Below are positions 17,345 to 25,285 of a stretch of 43,876 nucleotides of DNA, piece after piece; position 1 is the first letter of the stretch; every line of letters begins with the position of its first letter. The stretch is from an uncultured Alphaproteobacteria bacterium (GTDB lineage: Bacteria; Pseudomonadota; Alphaproteobacteria; Rhodobacterales; Rhodobacteraceae): NCBI GenBank assembly GCA_902567635.1, contig CACFNV010000008.1, positions 1 through 43,876 of the forward strand, written 5' to 3'. A model generated the notes under the pieces. The model did no database searches, had not been told where the DNA came from, and saw only the letters and a program-made list of their open reading frames with translations. A program made the position numbers and the translations under genes.

Positions 17345-18064
17345 TCATAGATCAATCAAATTATTTCCGAATTTATTTAACCAAATCCTGCTTTCTTTTA
17401 TATGGGAACAGAAGAAAGATAATTGCTGCCAGAATCTCTGGGAATGATTATGCTCTAATAAATGACATAACTCATGGGCAACCAAATAGTGAACTACTTG
17501 CATAGGCGCCATTACTATGCGCCAATTATAACACAAATCTCCTTTAATTGAGCATGATCCCCACTTAGATTTGTAGTCTTTAATAACAATCGTTTTAGGT
17601 TTAACACCCATTTCTTCAGATAACATGATGGTTTTCTTTATAAGAAGTTTTTTTGCCTTTCTTAGGTACCATTCAAACAACAATTTTTTTACCACTTGAT
17701 CACAATTTTCTTTATTTTCTAAAACAAATATATTGAAATGTCCTCGCTTTAACTTTACGACATTTTCCCTTCCAAATCTTAAATTTAAACTATAATTGCG
17801 ACCTAAATATGGAAATAGCTGCCCACTAATATATCTCTTAGGAACTTTTGGGGGCAGTAAACTCCTCTCCTTTATCTTAGAAATTATCCAGGACTTTTTA
17901 GAGTGTAATATGTCGTTAATTTTATTTTCTGAAATTTCTTTAGGTACATAAAGCTTGACAAAATTGCGAGAGACATAAATCCTTACAGTTTTTCTTCTAT
18001 TTGTTCGAATAATATTTACCGGGTAATTGAGTTCTCGCATTTTTCTGCCTATTATCCCGTACAA
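17345..18064 (-). CDS. YgjP-like metallopeptidase domain protein (DUF45)
   Basis: A 239-aa M48-like zinc metalloprotease of the YgjP/DUF45 family. The zinc site is AHELCHLLEHNHSQRFW: H197, E198, H201 and downstream H207. The family KSKWGSCS motif (about 165-172) precedes it. The N-terminal 90 residues match the family's usual antiparallel domain. The start is uncertain: TTG at 18064 is the most upstream choice, and an ATG at 18040 has an AGG about 6 bases upstream. It is the last gene of a leftward cluster with the HAD and NYN genes. Confidence 0.87.
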   Translation of the reverse strand: MYGIIGRKMRELNYPVNIIRTNRRKTVRIYVSRNFVKLYVPKEISENKINDILHSKKSWIISKIKERSLLPPKVPKRYISGQLFPYLGRNYSLNLRFGRENVVKLKRGHFNIFVLENKENCDQVVKKLLFEWYLRKAKKLLIKKTIMLSEEMGVKPKTIVIKDYKSKWGSCSIKGDLCYNWRIVMAPMQVVHYLVAHELCHLLEHNHSQRFWQQLSFFCSHIKESRIWLNKFGNNLIDL

Positions 18065-18110
18065 TCTAACAAAATTATCTCACCTCCAAATTGATTTAAT
18101 ATTTGATTTT

Positions 18111-18827
18111 TTATATATCTAGAGATATCGAATTGAAGAAATCTTTTATATTATTGCATTTAAAATCAATAAATTTCTCATTCAGCTCATAATCCTGATG
18201 GTTGAAGTTGTTTTCAATCCATACAGTTGACAAACCCATTTTCTTTGCAGGCTTTAGGTTTTTTGCTGTATCCTCAAAGAAAACTGTTCTCTTTAACTGT
18301 TCACCTACTATTTTGAATTTGCTTATCATCGTTTTATATGAACGGGGATCTGGTTTTGGAACGTAATTTGTTCCCTTTATATCCAGAATGTCATCAAATT
18401 GATCGGTTATACCCATTCCATCCATAACGTTTATCGCATGTTTCTTTGAAGCATTTGTATAAATAAACTTTTTGCCTTGTAGTTTTTTTAGGAAATTTTT
18501 AAGTTGTGAATCCACTTCCAACTCCGGATGCGCTACATTATGAACAAAATCCAAATAACTATCTGGATCAATGTTTTTTTCTAGCATCAGCCCTCTTAGA
18601 GTAAGCCCATACTCTTTAAACATTTTTCTTTGAAGTCGCTCAGCATATTCTTTTTTTAGATAAAGTTTATCCATTATATAGAGTGTTATCCTTTCAGATA
18701 CTTTTTGAAAAAGTCCAAGATTGATATCATATAATGTGTTGTCCAAATCAAATATCCAATTTTCATAAGAGTCTTTAGTTATTTGATTCAATTTTTCAGG
18801 ATGTAAAAAAATCTTAGATCGTTTCAT
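18111..18827 (-). CDS. HAD-family pyrimidine 5'-nucleotidase-like phosphatase
   Basis: A 238-aa haloacid-dehalogenase hydrolase of the YjjG/SDT1 pyrimidine-nucleotidase type. Motif I is FDLDNTLYD (nucleophile D27, acid D29), motif II FIYTNASKKHA, a Lys follows in YVPKPDPRSY, and motif IV FFEDTAKNLKPAKKMG provides the metal-binding acids. In other alphaproteobacteria the same architecture is annotated as pyrimidine 5'-nucleotidase; nucleotide dephosphorylation is inferred, not shown. The ATG lies 17 bases after the NYN stop, so the genes are co-transcribed. Confidence 0.88.
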   Translation of the reverse strand: MKRSKIFLHPEKLNQITKDSYENWIFDLDNTLYDINLGLFQKVSERITLYIMDKLYLKKEYAERLQRKMFKEYGLTLRGLMLEKNIDPDSYLDFVHNVAHPELEVDSQLKNFLKKLQGKKFIYTNASKKHAINVMDGMGITDQFDDILDIKGTNYVPKPDPRSYKTMISKFKIVGEQLKRTVFFEDTAKNLKPAKKMGLSTVWIENNFNHQDYELNEKFIDFKCNNIKDFFNSISLDI

Positions 18828-18843
18828 TTAAATCTCTTCAAAT

Positions 18844-19320
18844 TCAGCTCAACAGCAGTTCATTATCAATTGGAAAAAAAACTGAAGTAGCATTCTTTAA
18901 CGAGTTGGCAGTTAAATTTGCAACACCATATATTTCCGTTTCATTATTATGCAATGCTCTTATTTTTTCTATCAAAATATCAAAATCACCATCACCCGAG
19001 GCTAAAACAATAATATCCGACTTACTTGCATATTCCAAAATATCAATTGTAATTCCAACATCCCAGTCACCCTTCGAGGAACCATCCGATCGACTAATAT
19101 AAGGCTTTAGTTTTACTTCAAAACCGATTCCCCTAAGAATATTTTGAAATTGAATCTGTTTTGCATCACCTTTGTTTATTGTATAAGCAAATGCACCAAC
19201 AACTTTTCTATTAGATGTTACTAATTTCCAAAATTTATTGTAATCAAAGTTACAACTAAATTGTTGTCTTGTAGTGTAATAAATGTTCTGAACATCAACA
19301 AAAATGGCAACTTTTTTCAT
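18844..19320 (-). CDS. NYN domain (PIN-like) protein, LabA/DUF88 family
   Basis: A 158-aa NYN-domain protein, a PIN-like fold found in predicted RNA-processing nucleases. The acidic residues are in place: VAIFVDVQNIYY (D near residue 9), DWDVGITIDIL, and the characteristic VLASGDGDFDILIEK. The family includes LabA and bacterial proteins of unknown RNA target. It heads the NYN-HAD-YgjP leftward cluster, a combination common in alphaproteobacteria but functionally unexplained. Confidence 0.88.
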   Translation of the reverse strand: MKKVAIFVDVQNIYYTTRQQFSCNFDYNKFWKLVTSNRKVVGAFAYTINKGDAKQIQFQNILRGIGFEVKLKPYISRSDGSSKGDWDVGITIDILEYASKSDIIVLASGDGDFDILIEKIRALHNNETEIYGVANLTANSLKNATSVFFPIDNELLLS

Positions 19321-19348
19321 TATTGAAATATAACTAAAATATTTGTAA

Positions 19349-19378
19349 AAGGTAAGTTAGTTAATTTAACTATACCTT
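19349..19378. other. Hairpin in the MTAN-NYN intergenic region
   Basis: AAGGTA (19349-19354) pairs with TACCTT (19373-19378), and inside it GTTA (19356-19359) pairs with TAAC (19367-19370), leaving a small loop. It lies between the stop of the nucleosidase gene and the start of the NYN gene. It could be a terminator for the former or an operator for the latter. The rest of this 209-base gap shows nothing. Confidence 0.35.
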
Positions 19379-19529
19379 ATCTTATTACCTATAAAATTTA
19401 CTCTCCGAATAGTTGCAAATTTACAAGCATTTTAAACAGCTTTGCTTATTATGTTGAACCAAACACATGATATATTTTAACTTTTTTTCAAATTACCTCG
19501 TAATTACTTATTGCTTATAAAGATTATTT

Positions 19530-20069
19530 TCAATTAATCGGAAAATTATTCATTCTTTCAATGAAAAGTTTTTTTCCCATTGACACATTTTTGATCCAGT
19601 CGTCATTTGCTCCGATATCAGCATTATCAGAAATAAATTTAAAACATTTAAAGTTTATATCCTGAAGATAACAAATTTTAGCAATAGCATATGCCTCCAT
19701 ATCTACGATGTCTGTTTTTAGTTTTGGTGTTTGGGTTACAAAGGAGTCTCCAGTTCCACAACTGTATCCACTGCTTCCAAAATTTATTTCTTCAATATCA
19801 TCAAAAGGAGTTTGACCAACCTTGAAACCTAAAGGTGTAGCGTCCATATCTCTTTGAAAAAATCTTGTTGCCTCAACTAATCCATTCAAATTTTTATTTA
19901 AACTGCCGGCAGTTCCATAGTTGACTACTAAAGATGGAGAATATCTGTTTATTATATCTAAGGTCTTGATTGCTGCATTTATCTTTCCTACACCAGTATA
20001 ATGAATCTGTATGTCAGGCAGGTCTTCTTTACCAAGTTCCTCTTTTACGGCAACGAGAATAAAAATCAT
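19530..20069 (-). CDS. MTA/SAH nucleosidase-like phosphorylase-fold protein
   Basis: A compact 179-aa member of the PNP/UDP nucleosidase superfamily. The acidic N-terminal segment VKEELG holds a candidate general acid. VVNYGTAGSLN is the core glycine-rich turn, DMEAYAIAKIC supplies the ribose-binding Met-Glu, and KFISDNAD supplies the catalytic Asp. Such enzymes cleave 5'-methylthioadenosine or S-adenosylhomocysteine to free adenine. The protein is about 50 residues shorter than E. coli MTAN, so the substrate is uncertain. GGGAAGA precedes the ATG at 20069. Confidence 0.82.
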   Translation of the reverse strand: MIFILVAVKEELGKEDLPDIQIHYTGVGKINAAIKTLDIINRYSPSLVVNYGTAGSLNKNLNGLVEATRFFQRDMDATPLGFKVGQTPFDDIEEINFGSSGYSCGTGDSFVTQTPKLKTDIVDMEAYAIAKICYLQDINFKCFKFISDNADIGANDDWIKNVSMGKKLFIERMNNFPIN

Positions 20070-20216
20070 GATGTCTTCCCTAATAACAGTCTATTTGCAA
20101 AAAAGCACTCTTTCGAACCACTCGACTGAGGCTATATGAAACTAGAGTTTTTTATAAGTATCGTTTCCTTTCTAATATTTTTCAACTTTTCCTTAAACAT
20201 TGATCCAAAATCTCTT

Positions 20217-20428
20217 TTAATTGTTTTTAATATCAATTGTTGAATATATGGTTGATAAGGGTTTGGGTGCTTGAATAACTATCTTATTTATTTCATCAAT
20301 AATCAGTTCATTTTTCCGGCTTCCTGGTCTCCATGAACGAAATTAAACTCATCTATATCATAGATCTCAAATAACTTATCAAATGCCTCTTGTTCTGATT
20401 TGACTTCCCAAATAAAGTTTTCACTCAC
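20217..20428 (-). pseudogene. Frameshifted remnant of a small gene (about 70 aa)
   Basis: From a GTG at 20428 the first frame reads SENFIWEVKSEQEAFDKLF and EIYDIDEFNFVHG, then runs to a stop at 20303. A different frame opens at the same point and reads WRPGSRKNELIIDEINK, then IVIQAPKPLSTIYSTIDIK, to a TAA at 20219. Both halves look like real protein and join smoothly at FVHG/WRPGSRKN. This is best explained by one frameshift near 20335 in a once-continuous gene. The family is not recognised. The rest of this 430-base gap shows nothing. Confidence 0.5.
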
Positions 20429-20499
20429 TATTGCATGACCTCTGGATCAACTGATTTATTGGAAACATACTTAAAGAAGTATGCTACCTTGTTAAGGTA

Positions 20500-20985
20500 T
20501 CAATAACCTAAAAAAGAGAAACCGACTGCTAAAAATATTCCTAAAACAACATGACTGCAAGTAGACAGCAATTTTGTTAGATTTGGGTTTGGTGTTTTAT
20601 TACCCATAAAACCTTTTCCAGTTATAGGAAGAAAGAAAAACCAGGGAATGACTACTGAAATTAATCCAAAGATGAAGCCAGAGAAAATTGAAGTATCAAA
20701 GATATCAAAAACTTTCAGGAAAAAAAAATAGGCAAACCCATAACCTATTGCGACACAATAGTGAAATATCCATCCAATTTGTAATTCATATTTAATCGGA
20801 CTTTCATTATCTAAATTTTGATTAACAAAAATTTTTTTACTAATTAACATTATCAACCATCTTCCAGCAGAAGACCAATTCGAAGGAGGAATATCTAATG
20901 TCAAAAACAAAATTCTTTGCCATATGTCCATAGCAATACAACAAAAAATTCCTGCAAATATTGAATCAAATATAAAATTTTCCAT
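20500..20985 (-). CDS. DUF2938 family membrane protein
   Basis: A 161-aa inner-membrane protein with four hydrophobic segments. It matches DUF2938: a first helix ending AGIFCCIAMDIWQRILF, the SSAGRWLIML segment, the GWIFHYCVAIGYGFAYFF helix, and GNKTPNPNLTKLLS before the last helix (HVVLGIFLAVGFSFLGY). The function of the family is unknown. The ATG is at 20985, and no strong ribosome site is seen. This gene marks the left edge of the repeat-rich accessory region. Confidence 0.8.
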   Translation of the reverse strand: MENFIFDSIFAGIFCCIAMDIWQRILFLTLDIPPSNWSSAGRWLIMLISKKIFVNQNLDNESPIKYELQIGWIFHYCVAIGYGFAYFFFLKVFDIFDTSIFSGFIFGLISVVIPWFFFLPITGKGFMGNKTPNPNLTKLLSTCSHVVLGIFLAVGFSFLGY

Positions 20986-20992
20986 CTATTAA

Positions 20993-21083
20993 GAATACCA
21001 ACTCTTTATCTGTGAGATAATTATCGCATAAAGCGAAAAAATGAAAGAGTGAATGGTGAGAAGTTAGAAAAGAAGTATCCATA
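20993..21083 (+). repeat. Repeat 1, copy 1 (internally deleted)
   Basis: The left part (20993-21040) matches the start of the repeat-1 ORF (AATACCAACTCTTTATC, then TGAGATAAT, encoding the degenerate QFFLxETIT segment). The right part (about 21047-21083, GGTGAGAAGTTAGAAAAGAAG) matches its C-terminal KDEKLEREYP segment. The middle of the element, including the helix-turn-helix, is gone. The copy points towards the 3' end of the convergent gene ending at 21177. Confidence 0.65.
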
Positions 21084-21176
21084 GTTAGGGTTCTATTCGG
21101 ATCCTCTAGAAACCATCATCTCAATTAAAAGAACACTTTTTATTCAAAAGCATAAAAGAATGAAAATATTCATGAA

Positions 21177-21491
21177 CTAATCTTCATCTACATTGAAACC
21201 ATCTGTTATCTTATAGTGTGATATGGTATGCGTTTTCCAAAATTCACTCCATTTTTCCTCATTCTCAAAGTCTATATTTATATTTGTTTTTGTTTTACGT
21301 GATACTCTTACCAGAGAATCAGTTGGTAAAATAATTGATCCGTCAGTTTCCGTTTTAGGAATTTCATTAACTTGAAATACACCCTCCCGCCAAACGATAA
21401 AGTAGCTTTCTCCATCTACCAGATTGATTAGATCCTCATCTTCTTCGACAATCTGTAAAATAGAATTTTTATTTTTTGGACTAATAATCAA
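21177..21491 (-). CDS. Hypothetical protein (104 aa)
   Basis: Not recognised. The product is soluble and acidic (SILQIVEEDEDLINLVDGES; ENEEKWSEFWKTHTISHYK), with no signal or membrane segment. Its first codons overlap the last 11 bases of the upstream 77-aa gene, with a likely TTG start at 21491, so the two genes are translationally coupled. The pair is convergent with repeat 1, copy 1. Confidence 0.6.
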   Translation of the reverse strand: MIISPKNKNSILQIVEEDEDLINLVDGESYFIVWREGVFQVNEIPKTETDGSIILPTDSLVRVSRKTKTNINIDFENEEKWSEFWKTHTISHYKITDGFNVDED

Positions 21492-21711
21492 TATTCAGCC
21501 AAAGGATATTTTTAGAAGCATTGGTAAATGCTTCTTCTTCATTAGTAAATATTAGATGCTCGAGAAACCCAATTTTATACCATCCTTCGTTTGTTTCTAA
21601 GTCTCTCCTATACTCCTCATATCCAAAGCTATTATCTTCTCTTTTAAAAATATCGACACAACGACTTTTATCAAAATTATTTATTGAACGAACAACAACT
21701 TTTTTTTTCAT
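21481..21711 (-). CDS. Small conserved hypothetical protein (77 aa)
   Basis: The reading frame is open further upstream, but GGGGAG lies 5 bases before the ATG at 21711, so a 77-aa product beginning MKKKVVVRSINN is preferred. The central CVDIFKREDNSFGYEEYRRD and GWYKIG pieces resemble a small protein of unknown function widespread in alphaproteobacteria. It overlaps the next gene by 11 bases and is co-translated with it. Confidence 0.65.
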   Translation of the reverse strand: MKKKVVVRSINNFDKSRCVDIFKREDNSFGYEEYRRDLETNEGWYKIGFLEHLIFTNEEEAFTNASKNILWLNIDY

Positions 21712-21872
21712 TGGGCTCCCCAGTGTCCAGAATACCAATTTTTTCAATACAAAACAATCGTTGAAAGGCGAGACGTTAGAAAGACTTTGACTTACGAATT
21801 AATTTGTTCGTTTCCTCTGGAATAAAATATTATAAGATCATAAGATTAAGTTTAAAGATAGGAGCATAGGAT

Positions 21873-22181
21873 ATGAAGCATTTTATGTGCACCCATACGT
21901 TTCATTCAGAAGAAACTAAAAAAATATTTTTTAAAGCTCATCTGGGAAAGAAAAGTGGTGATTGGTTTAAGGCAACTAATGATGAAGAAAATGTCAAATG
22001 TGTTTCAACTTGGATCGGAGATCAAGACTTTTGGTTTTGTTATTGGATGGCTGAAAGTGAAGATTTAATCCACAATAAACTCGAAGCTCTAAAAGGTGAC
22101 AAGTTATTCTATACTCTAGCACAAGAAATGAAAAACTTTATAACTCACACTAGGCCAGATGAAGACTTTATAACAGAATAG
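21873..22181 (+). CDS. Hypothetical protein (102 aa), ferredoxin-fold-like
   Basis: Not firmly recognised. The product is soluble and rich in aromatic residues (HFMCTHTFHSEETKK; DQDFWFCYWMAESED). It resembles small dimeric alpha/beta-barrel proteins, but no active-site motif is clear. AGGAGCATAGGAT immediately precedes the ATG and gives a solid start. The next small gene starts 8 bases after its stop. Confidence 0.65.
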   Translation: MKHFMCTHTFHSEETKKIFFKAHLGKKSGDWFKATNDEENVKCVSTWIGDQDFWFCYWMAESEDLIHNKLEALKGDKLFYTLAQEMKNFITHTRPDEDFITE

Positions 22182-22188
22182 AGAAAAA

Positions 22189-22398
22189 ATGAGAAATAAA
22201 AATGATGAAGACTTTGTCCCACATTTGGAGAAAATAAGGGAAAAAGAAAAAGAGAAACTTCAGAAAACCTTTGAGGTTGTTTTTGGAAAAAATACTTCAT
22301 CAATTAAGGAAAATTCCAGAGATATGAAAAAAAAAATATATATTTATGGATTTATATCTGCTGTCGTTATTCTATTAATTACTTATTTCCTAAAATGA
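22189..22398 (+). CDS. Small C-terminally anchored membrane protein (69 aa)
   Basis: Residues 1-48 are highly charged and helical (KIREKEKEKLQKTFEVVFG, coiled-coil-like). They are followed by one C-terminal hydrophobic segment (IYGFISAVVILLITYFLK), so the protein is probably tail-anchored with its charged part in the cytoplasm. It starts 8 bases after the previous stop and is likely coupled to that gene. No family is recognised. Confidence 0.55.
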   Translation: MRNKNDEDFVPHLEKIREKEKEKLQKTFEVVFGKNTSSIKENSRDMKKKIYIYGFISAVVILLITYFLK

Positions 22399-22414
22399 TA
22401 GGTAAGATTATCAG

Positions 22415-22490
22415 TGAAAAAAGTATACAGAGATGTGGTCTGGTTTTCACTTGTAAATATGACAAAACTTTGTCTAATTCTAGATAAGTT
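22415..22490 (+). repeat. Possible repeat 1, copy 2 (tail remnant)
   Basis: GTGAAAAAAG and then GTGGTCTGGTTTTCACTTG (about 22436-22455) and ACAAAACTTTGTCTAAT align with the repeat-1 tail that encodes KKKR ... WSDFSLEVVDKTLVN. There is a deletion between the two parts, and identity is roughly two thirds by eye. The stretch is also open in one frame for 38 codons. The assignment is tentative. It faces the 3' end of the minus-strand gene ending at 22585. Confidence 0.35.
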
Positions 22491-22584
22491 TGGAAATATC
22501 TCTTATAAAGAAGTCGATTCAATTGATTGATATCCTCAAGGATCATCTTAAATGATTGCTAATTCTATTAATCTTTATATGCAT

Positions 22585-23217
22585 CTACTTTAATTCTTCG
22601 CATGCCTTTTTTCCCTTATCAATAGTTTCATTAATTTTTACCAAAGACCAAGTGTTAAAATCTAAATCAAAAAACTTTTCTATTTGAACTTGGTCGGTAT
22701 TCTCTATTTTTAAGGTAACTTCTTTTGCATCACCAAAAAAAGTTTTTAGTCTTTCTATTGGCAGAAAACCAAGATCTATCAAAAAACTTTTCCCCAAAAG
22801 AAAGGGTGTTTCCTGGATGACTTTCACGCGCATACGGTAATTAAAAATCGTGGAATTAAAAAACTTAGCATTCAGCATCTTTCCTTCAAGAACTAACTCT
22901 TCTCGAGGTCTGATCATAGTATAAAAAGAAGTAAGCATATTAGCTAAGTTGCAGTTGCCTTTTAAAAATCTGATTCTGAGTCTGTCTTCGTATGTTATCT
23001 TTCCGTTTACAGAAACATATACTACATCTTCGATAATGGACTCTAAAATCCACTCGTTCTCTTTCCACTCTTCCAATTTTTTTATCTTCATTTCCTCTTC
23101 TGCTAATGCATTGCTAAAAGTAAAGATAAGAATAGATAAGCAGATTGATTTCCATATAAGTATTCTAATTAAATATTTAGTTTCAAAGATATTTAAAAAT
23201 TTTAATATTTCTATCAT
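22585..23217 (-). CDS. Exported protein, secreted paralog family copy A
   Basis: A 210-aa protein with a long N-terminal hydrophobic signal (about residues 16-38, ending SNALAEEE). The mature part is closely related to the gene at 43237-43806 and more distantly to the one at 37080-37631. Shared blocks are EEWKENEWILESII, VNGKITYEDRLRIRF, KGNCNLANML, MRVKVIQETPFLLGK, IDLGFLPIERLKTFFGDA and FDLDFNTWSL, plus a C-terminal KKACEEL. Two conserved cysteines suggest a disulfide. The domain is unknown; it is presumably periplasmic. Confidence 0.75.
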   Translation of the reverse strand: MIEILKFLNIFETKYLIRILIWKSICLSILIFTFSNALAEEEMKIKKLEEWKENEWILESIIEDVVYVSVNGKITYEDRLRIRFLKGNCNLANMLTSFYTMIRPREELVLEGKMLNAKFFNSTIFNYRMRVKVIQETPFLLGKSFLIDLGFLPIERLKTFFGDAKEVTLKIENTDQVQIEKFFDLDFNTWSLVKINETIDKGKKACEELK

Positions 23218-23478
23218 ATTCTTTTCATTAAATGTTGATTAGAATGAGTTTGCTGAGAAATATGAAAGTGAATGAGATAAGCATATTCACCTGTTCGGAT
23301 TTAACTTTATTACGATTTTGTTGCGTCCCTATCGTTGTGATTCAATCAATATGTATTTAAGATTTAATCCTATTAAAATATTACTTCCAAAATCTTTTCT
23401 CACGTTCCCTAAATAATTTTTTCATATCAAACCTTACACTAAAATCTAGTATTATAAAAATCGAAAACCATCTCTTTA

Positions 23479-23738
23479 CTATTCCAACTTCATCTTACTG
23501 AACTTGATTTCAAAAGTGTACGACTGTCTTTCTTCATATATCTTGAGAACTGAATATAAATTAGTGTTCTTCCACTCTTTATTTTTCACAGTTCGAGAGC
23601 CTTCAGCATTAATCTGGACGGCGACCACCTTGCTTGAGGTATAGGAACAGAAAAAATGTCTCCGTTTTCAAAAAAGGGTGAAGTGCTCCCTCCAGCGGTT
23701 GCGTCGAACCCTTTTCTACTTATTACCAAGTTTTTCAA
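23479..23738 (-). pseudogene. Nmad3-like gene remnant (nucleotide-modification-associated domain 3)
   Basis: From a TTG at 23738 the frame reads MKNLVISRKGFDATAGGSTS, then PFFENGDIFSVPIPQA. This is the characteristic N-terminus (SRKGFDxxxGGxxSPxFxxGxxxSxPIP) of Nmad3-family proteins, which are predicted to act in hypermodified-nucleotide metabolism. After about 37 residues the frame breaks. A second frame, VVAVQINAEGSRTVKNKEW and then LYSVLKIYEERQSYTFEIKF, runs to a TAG at 23479. Full Nmad3 proteins are far longer, so most of the gene has been deleted. The flanking 23240-23470 shows nothing coding. Confidence 0.55.
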
Positions 23739-23775
23739 TTAAAAAATGTGAAATTTTTTAGATAATATTCCTATT

Positions 23776-24429
23776 TTATGTGCCGTTTACAACTTTTTTA
23801 TAACGATCCAATATGATTTCCGCTACTAAGTCAGAACACATAACTTCAAAGTGGGTATGGGGAACTTCTATCAACTCCATATCTTTTCTAGATTTCATGC
23901 TCTTAATTGTACATACCCCATCATTTTGACCCCCGTGATATGGCACATTTCCTTTTGTACTAACTATCTGAGTCCAATCAACTTTCAGTTTTATATCCTG
24001 CGACTCTTTAATTGGAATAGACCTTCTACCCACATCTCGAAACAATTGGTACTTTGGCACAAAAAACCGTGCCCAATCTGCTGTCCAACTTCCAGCGAAA
24101 GGAGTGCTAATACTCACTGCACCTGCAACGTCCACATGCTTGGTTAAATGTAAAGCGTACAGACCTCCCAAACTATGCCCGATTATAAAATATGGACCTT
24201 TTTCTTGGATAATTTCGTTAGAAAGCATTTCTAAATTATCTTTGAATTTATGTGATGTATCATACTCAACTACCAACTCGTTTTTAAAGCGGGTCAAAGA
24301 CCTTAAGTATTGGAATGATAGTCCAGATTGGTTTGCCCCATGTATCCAAATAACGGAAAGCACATTAGAACAATTCTCATCATTTTGATGTTTTAATGGG
24401 GTAAACCACTTTTTAATTAAATTTAGCAT
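23776..24429 (-). CDS. Alpha/beta hydrolase (lipase/esterase-like)
   Basis: A 217-aa cytoplasmic alpha/beta hydrolase. VIWIHGANQSG is the oxyanion strand (HG), the nucleophile is S86 in GHSLGG, and the C-terminal VPHTHFEVMCSD carries the likely catalytic His. An acid candidate lies in GGQNDGVCTI. The GHSLGGLYALHLTK helix recalls lipase class 3/GPI-inositol-deacylase-like hydrolases. The substrate is unknown. Repeat 2 copies lie directly upstream. Confidence 0.85.
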   Translation of the reverse strand: MLNLIKKWFTPLKHQNDENCSNVLSVIWIHGANQSGLSFQYLRSLTRFKNELVVEYDTSHKFKDNLEMLSNEIIQEKGPYFIIGHSLGGLYALHLTKHVDVAGAVSISTPFAGSWTADWARFFVPKYQLFRDVGRRSIPIKESQDIKLKVDWTQIVSTKGNVPYHGGQNDGVCTIKSMKSRKDMELIEVPHTHFEVMCSDLVAEIILDRYKKVVNGT

Positions 24430-24438
24430 TTTTAATTA

Positions 24439-24508
24439 TATCAGAAACACATTCCTACAGAAATATTTACCCTAACACTTAGTAGGTCAAAAAAACCAAT
24501 AAAATTTT
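24439..24508 (+). repeat. Repeat 2, copy A
   Basis: Begins TCAGAAACACATTCCTACAG, continues TTTACCCTAACACTTAGTAG (degenerate palindromic core) and ends AAAACCAATAAAAT. The same order of blocks occurs in copies B, C and D. The copy lies just upstream of the hydrolase start. An additional inverted repeat (GGATTGG ... CCAATCC) follows it at about 24515-24565. Confidence 0.7.
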
Positions 24509-24664
24509 TAGATTACGGATTGGTTTTGATTGATGAAATCAATTGAACTCATTTTCCAATCCGTCTTTCATTATTTTTTCGTTCTGATATGACTGTTTTT
24601 GACAGTCTGATTTTGTGTTTTTGTAAAATCTCATTCTGAGTTTCTCCTTTGCCTAATGGTTGAT

Positions 24665-24730
24665 TTTTACACTTGCCCTATCACTCTGCAGGATCCAAAA
24701 AATATAATAAAATCAATGATTTATGTTGAA
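24665..24730 (+). repeat. Repeat 2, copy B
   Basis: Contains ACACTTGCCCTATCACTCTG and then CAGGATCC, AATATAATAAAATCAATGAT and TTATG, matching copy D almost base for base over the core and right part. The left TCAGAAACGC block is missing. It is downstream of the triple-repeat exported protein gene (stop at 24785, on the minus strand). Confidence 0.65.
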
Positions 24731-24784
24731 GCTACCAAGTAGTTTTACACGGACATTACTCGTTTCGTCATAATCCAAATCACT

Positions 24785-25138
24785 TTAGTTTTTAACACAA
24801 TAATAATGTTGACTACTCCATCCGTAAGGACACGACCCAATTTTTGCCATAATTGGTTTTGCATTGTTCACAGCAACACAATAGTTGTGTTGACTACTCC
24901 ATCCATACGGACAAGGTCCGTTCTTTGAAACAATTGCCTTTGCACCATTTAGTGGAACGCAATACTCCCCTTGACTACTCCACTTGTAAGGACAGGATCC
25001 ATTTTTGAGAATAGGAAGAGGTTGCATTCCGCAGGCGAATACACCTATGTTATTTAAAGACACGTTAACCAAAACTAAAGTAAGACCTGCAAATAGAGTC
25101 TTCTGAAAGATCAATTTCTTAGAAAATAATAAAAACAT
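24785..25138 (-). CDS. Exported protein with three CPYGWSSQ...YCV repeats
   Basis: A 117-aa protein. After a signal peptide (about residues 1-35) the mature part consists of three tandem modules of about 27 residues, each GSCPYGWSSQxxYCV followed by a VNNAKPIMAK-type linker. Each module has two cysteines (CPY and YCV), so three small disulfide-closed loops are likely. This module type recurs in exported bacterial proteins of unknown function. GAGGTAGG lies upstream of the ATG. A periplasmic or surface location is inferred. Confidence 0.72.
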   Translation of the reverse strand: MFLLFSKKLIFQKTLFAGLTLVLVNVSLNNIGVFACGMQPLPILKNGSCPYKWSSQGEYCVPLNGAKAIVSKNGPCPYGWSSQHNYCVAVNNAKPIMAKIGSCPYGWSSQHYYCVKN

Positions 25139-25285
25139 AACTACTACCTACCTCTTCTTTTCTCTTTATCTTCTCTTAAAAAGTCAACCCACTCTGTTGA
25201 ATAGTGGTGTGGTATTTGTCTTTATTTCACCTTGTCGTCAAGGTCGTGTTAATACCAATACCTTAGATATTTAATATAGAAAAAT

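Noticed and set aside
20105..20140. GGTTCGAA-like T-loop upstream of the nucleosidase gene
   Set aside because: The flanking bases do not pair as a T stem and no other tRNA arms are present.
23640..23720. Possible tRNA on the minus strand (GGGTTCGA near 23707)
   Set aside because: No acceptor, D or anticodon stems can be folded around it; the stretch is explained as the SRKGFDATAGG-coding part of the Nmad3 remnant.
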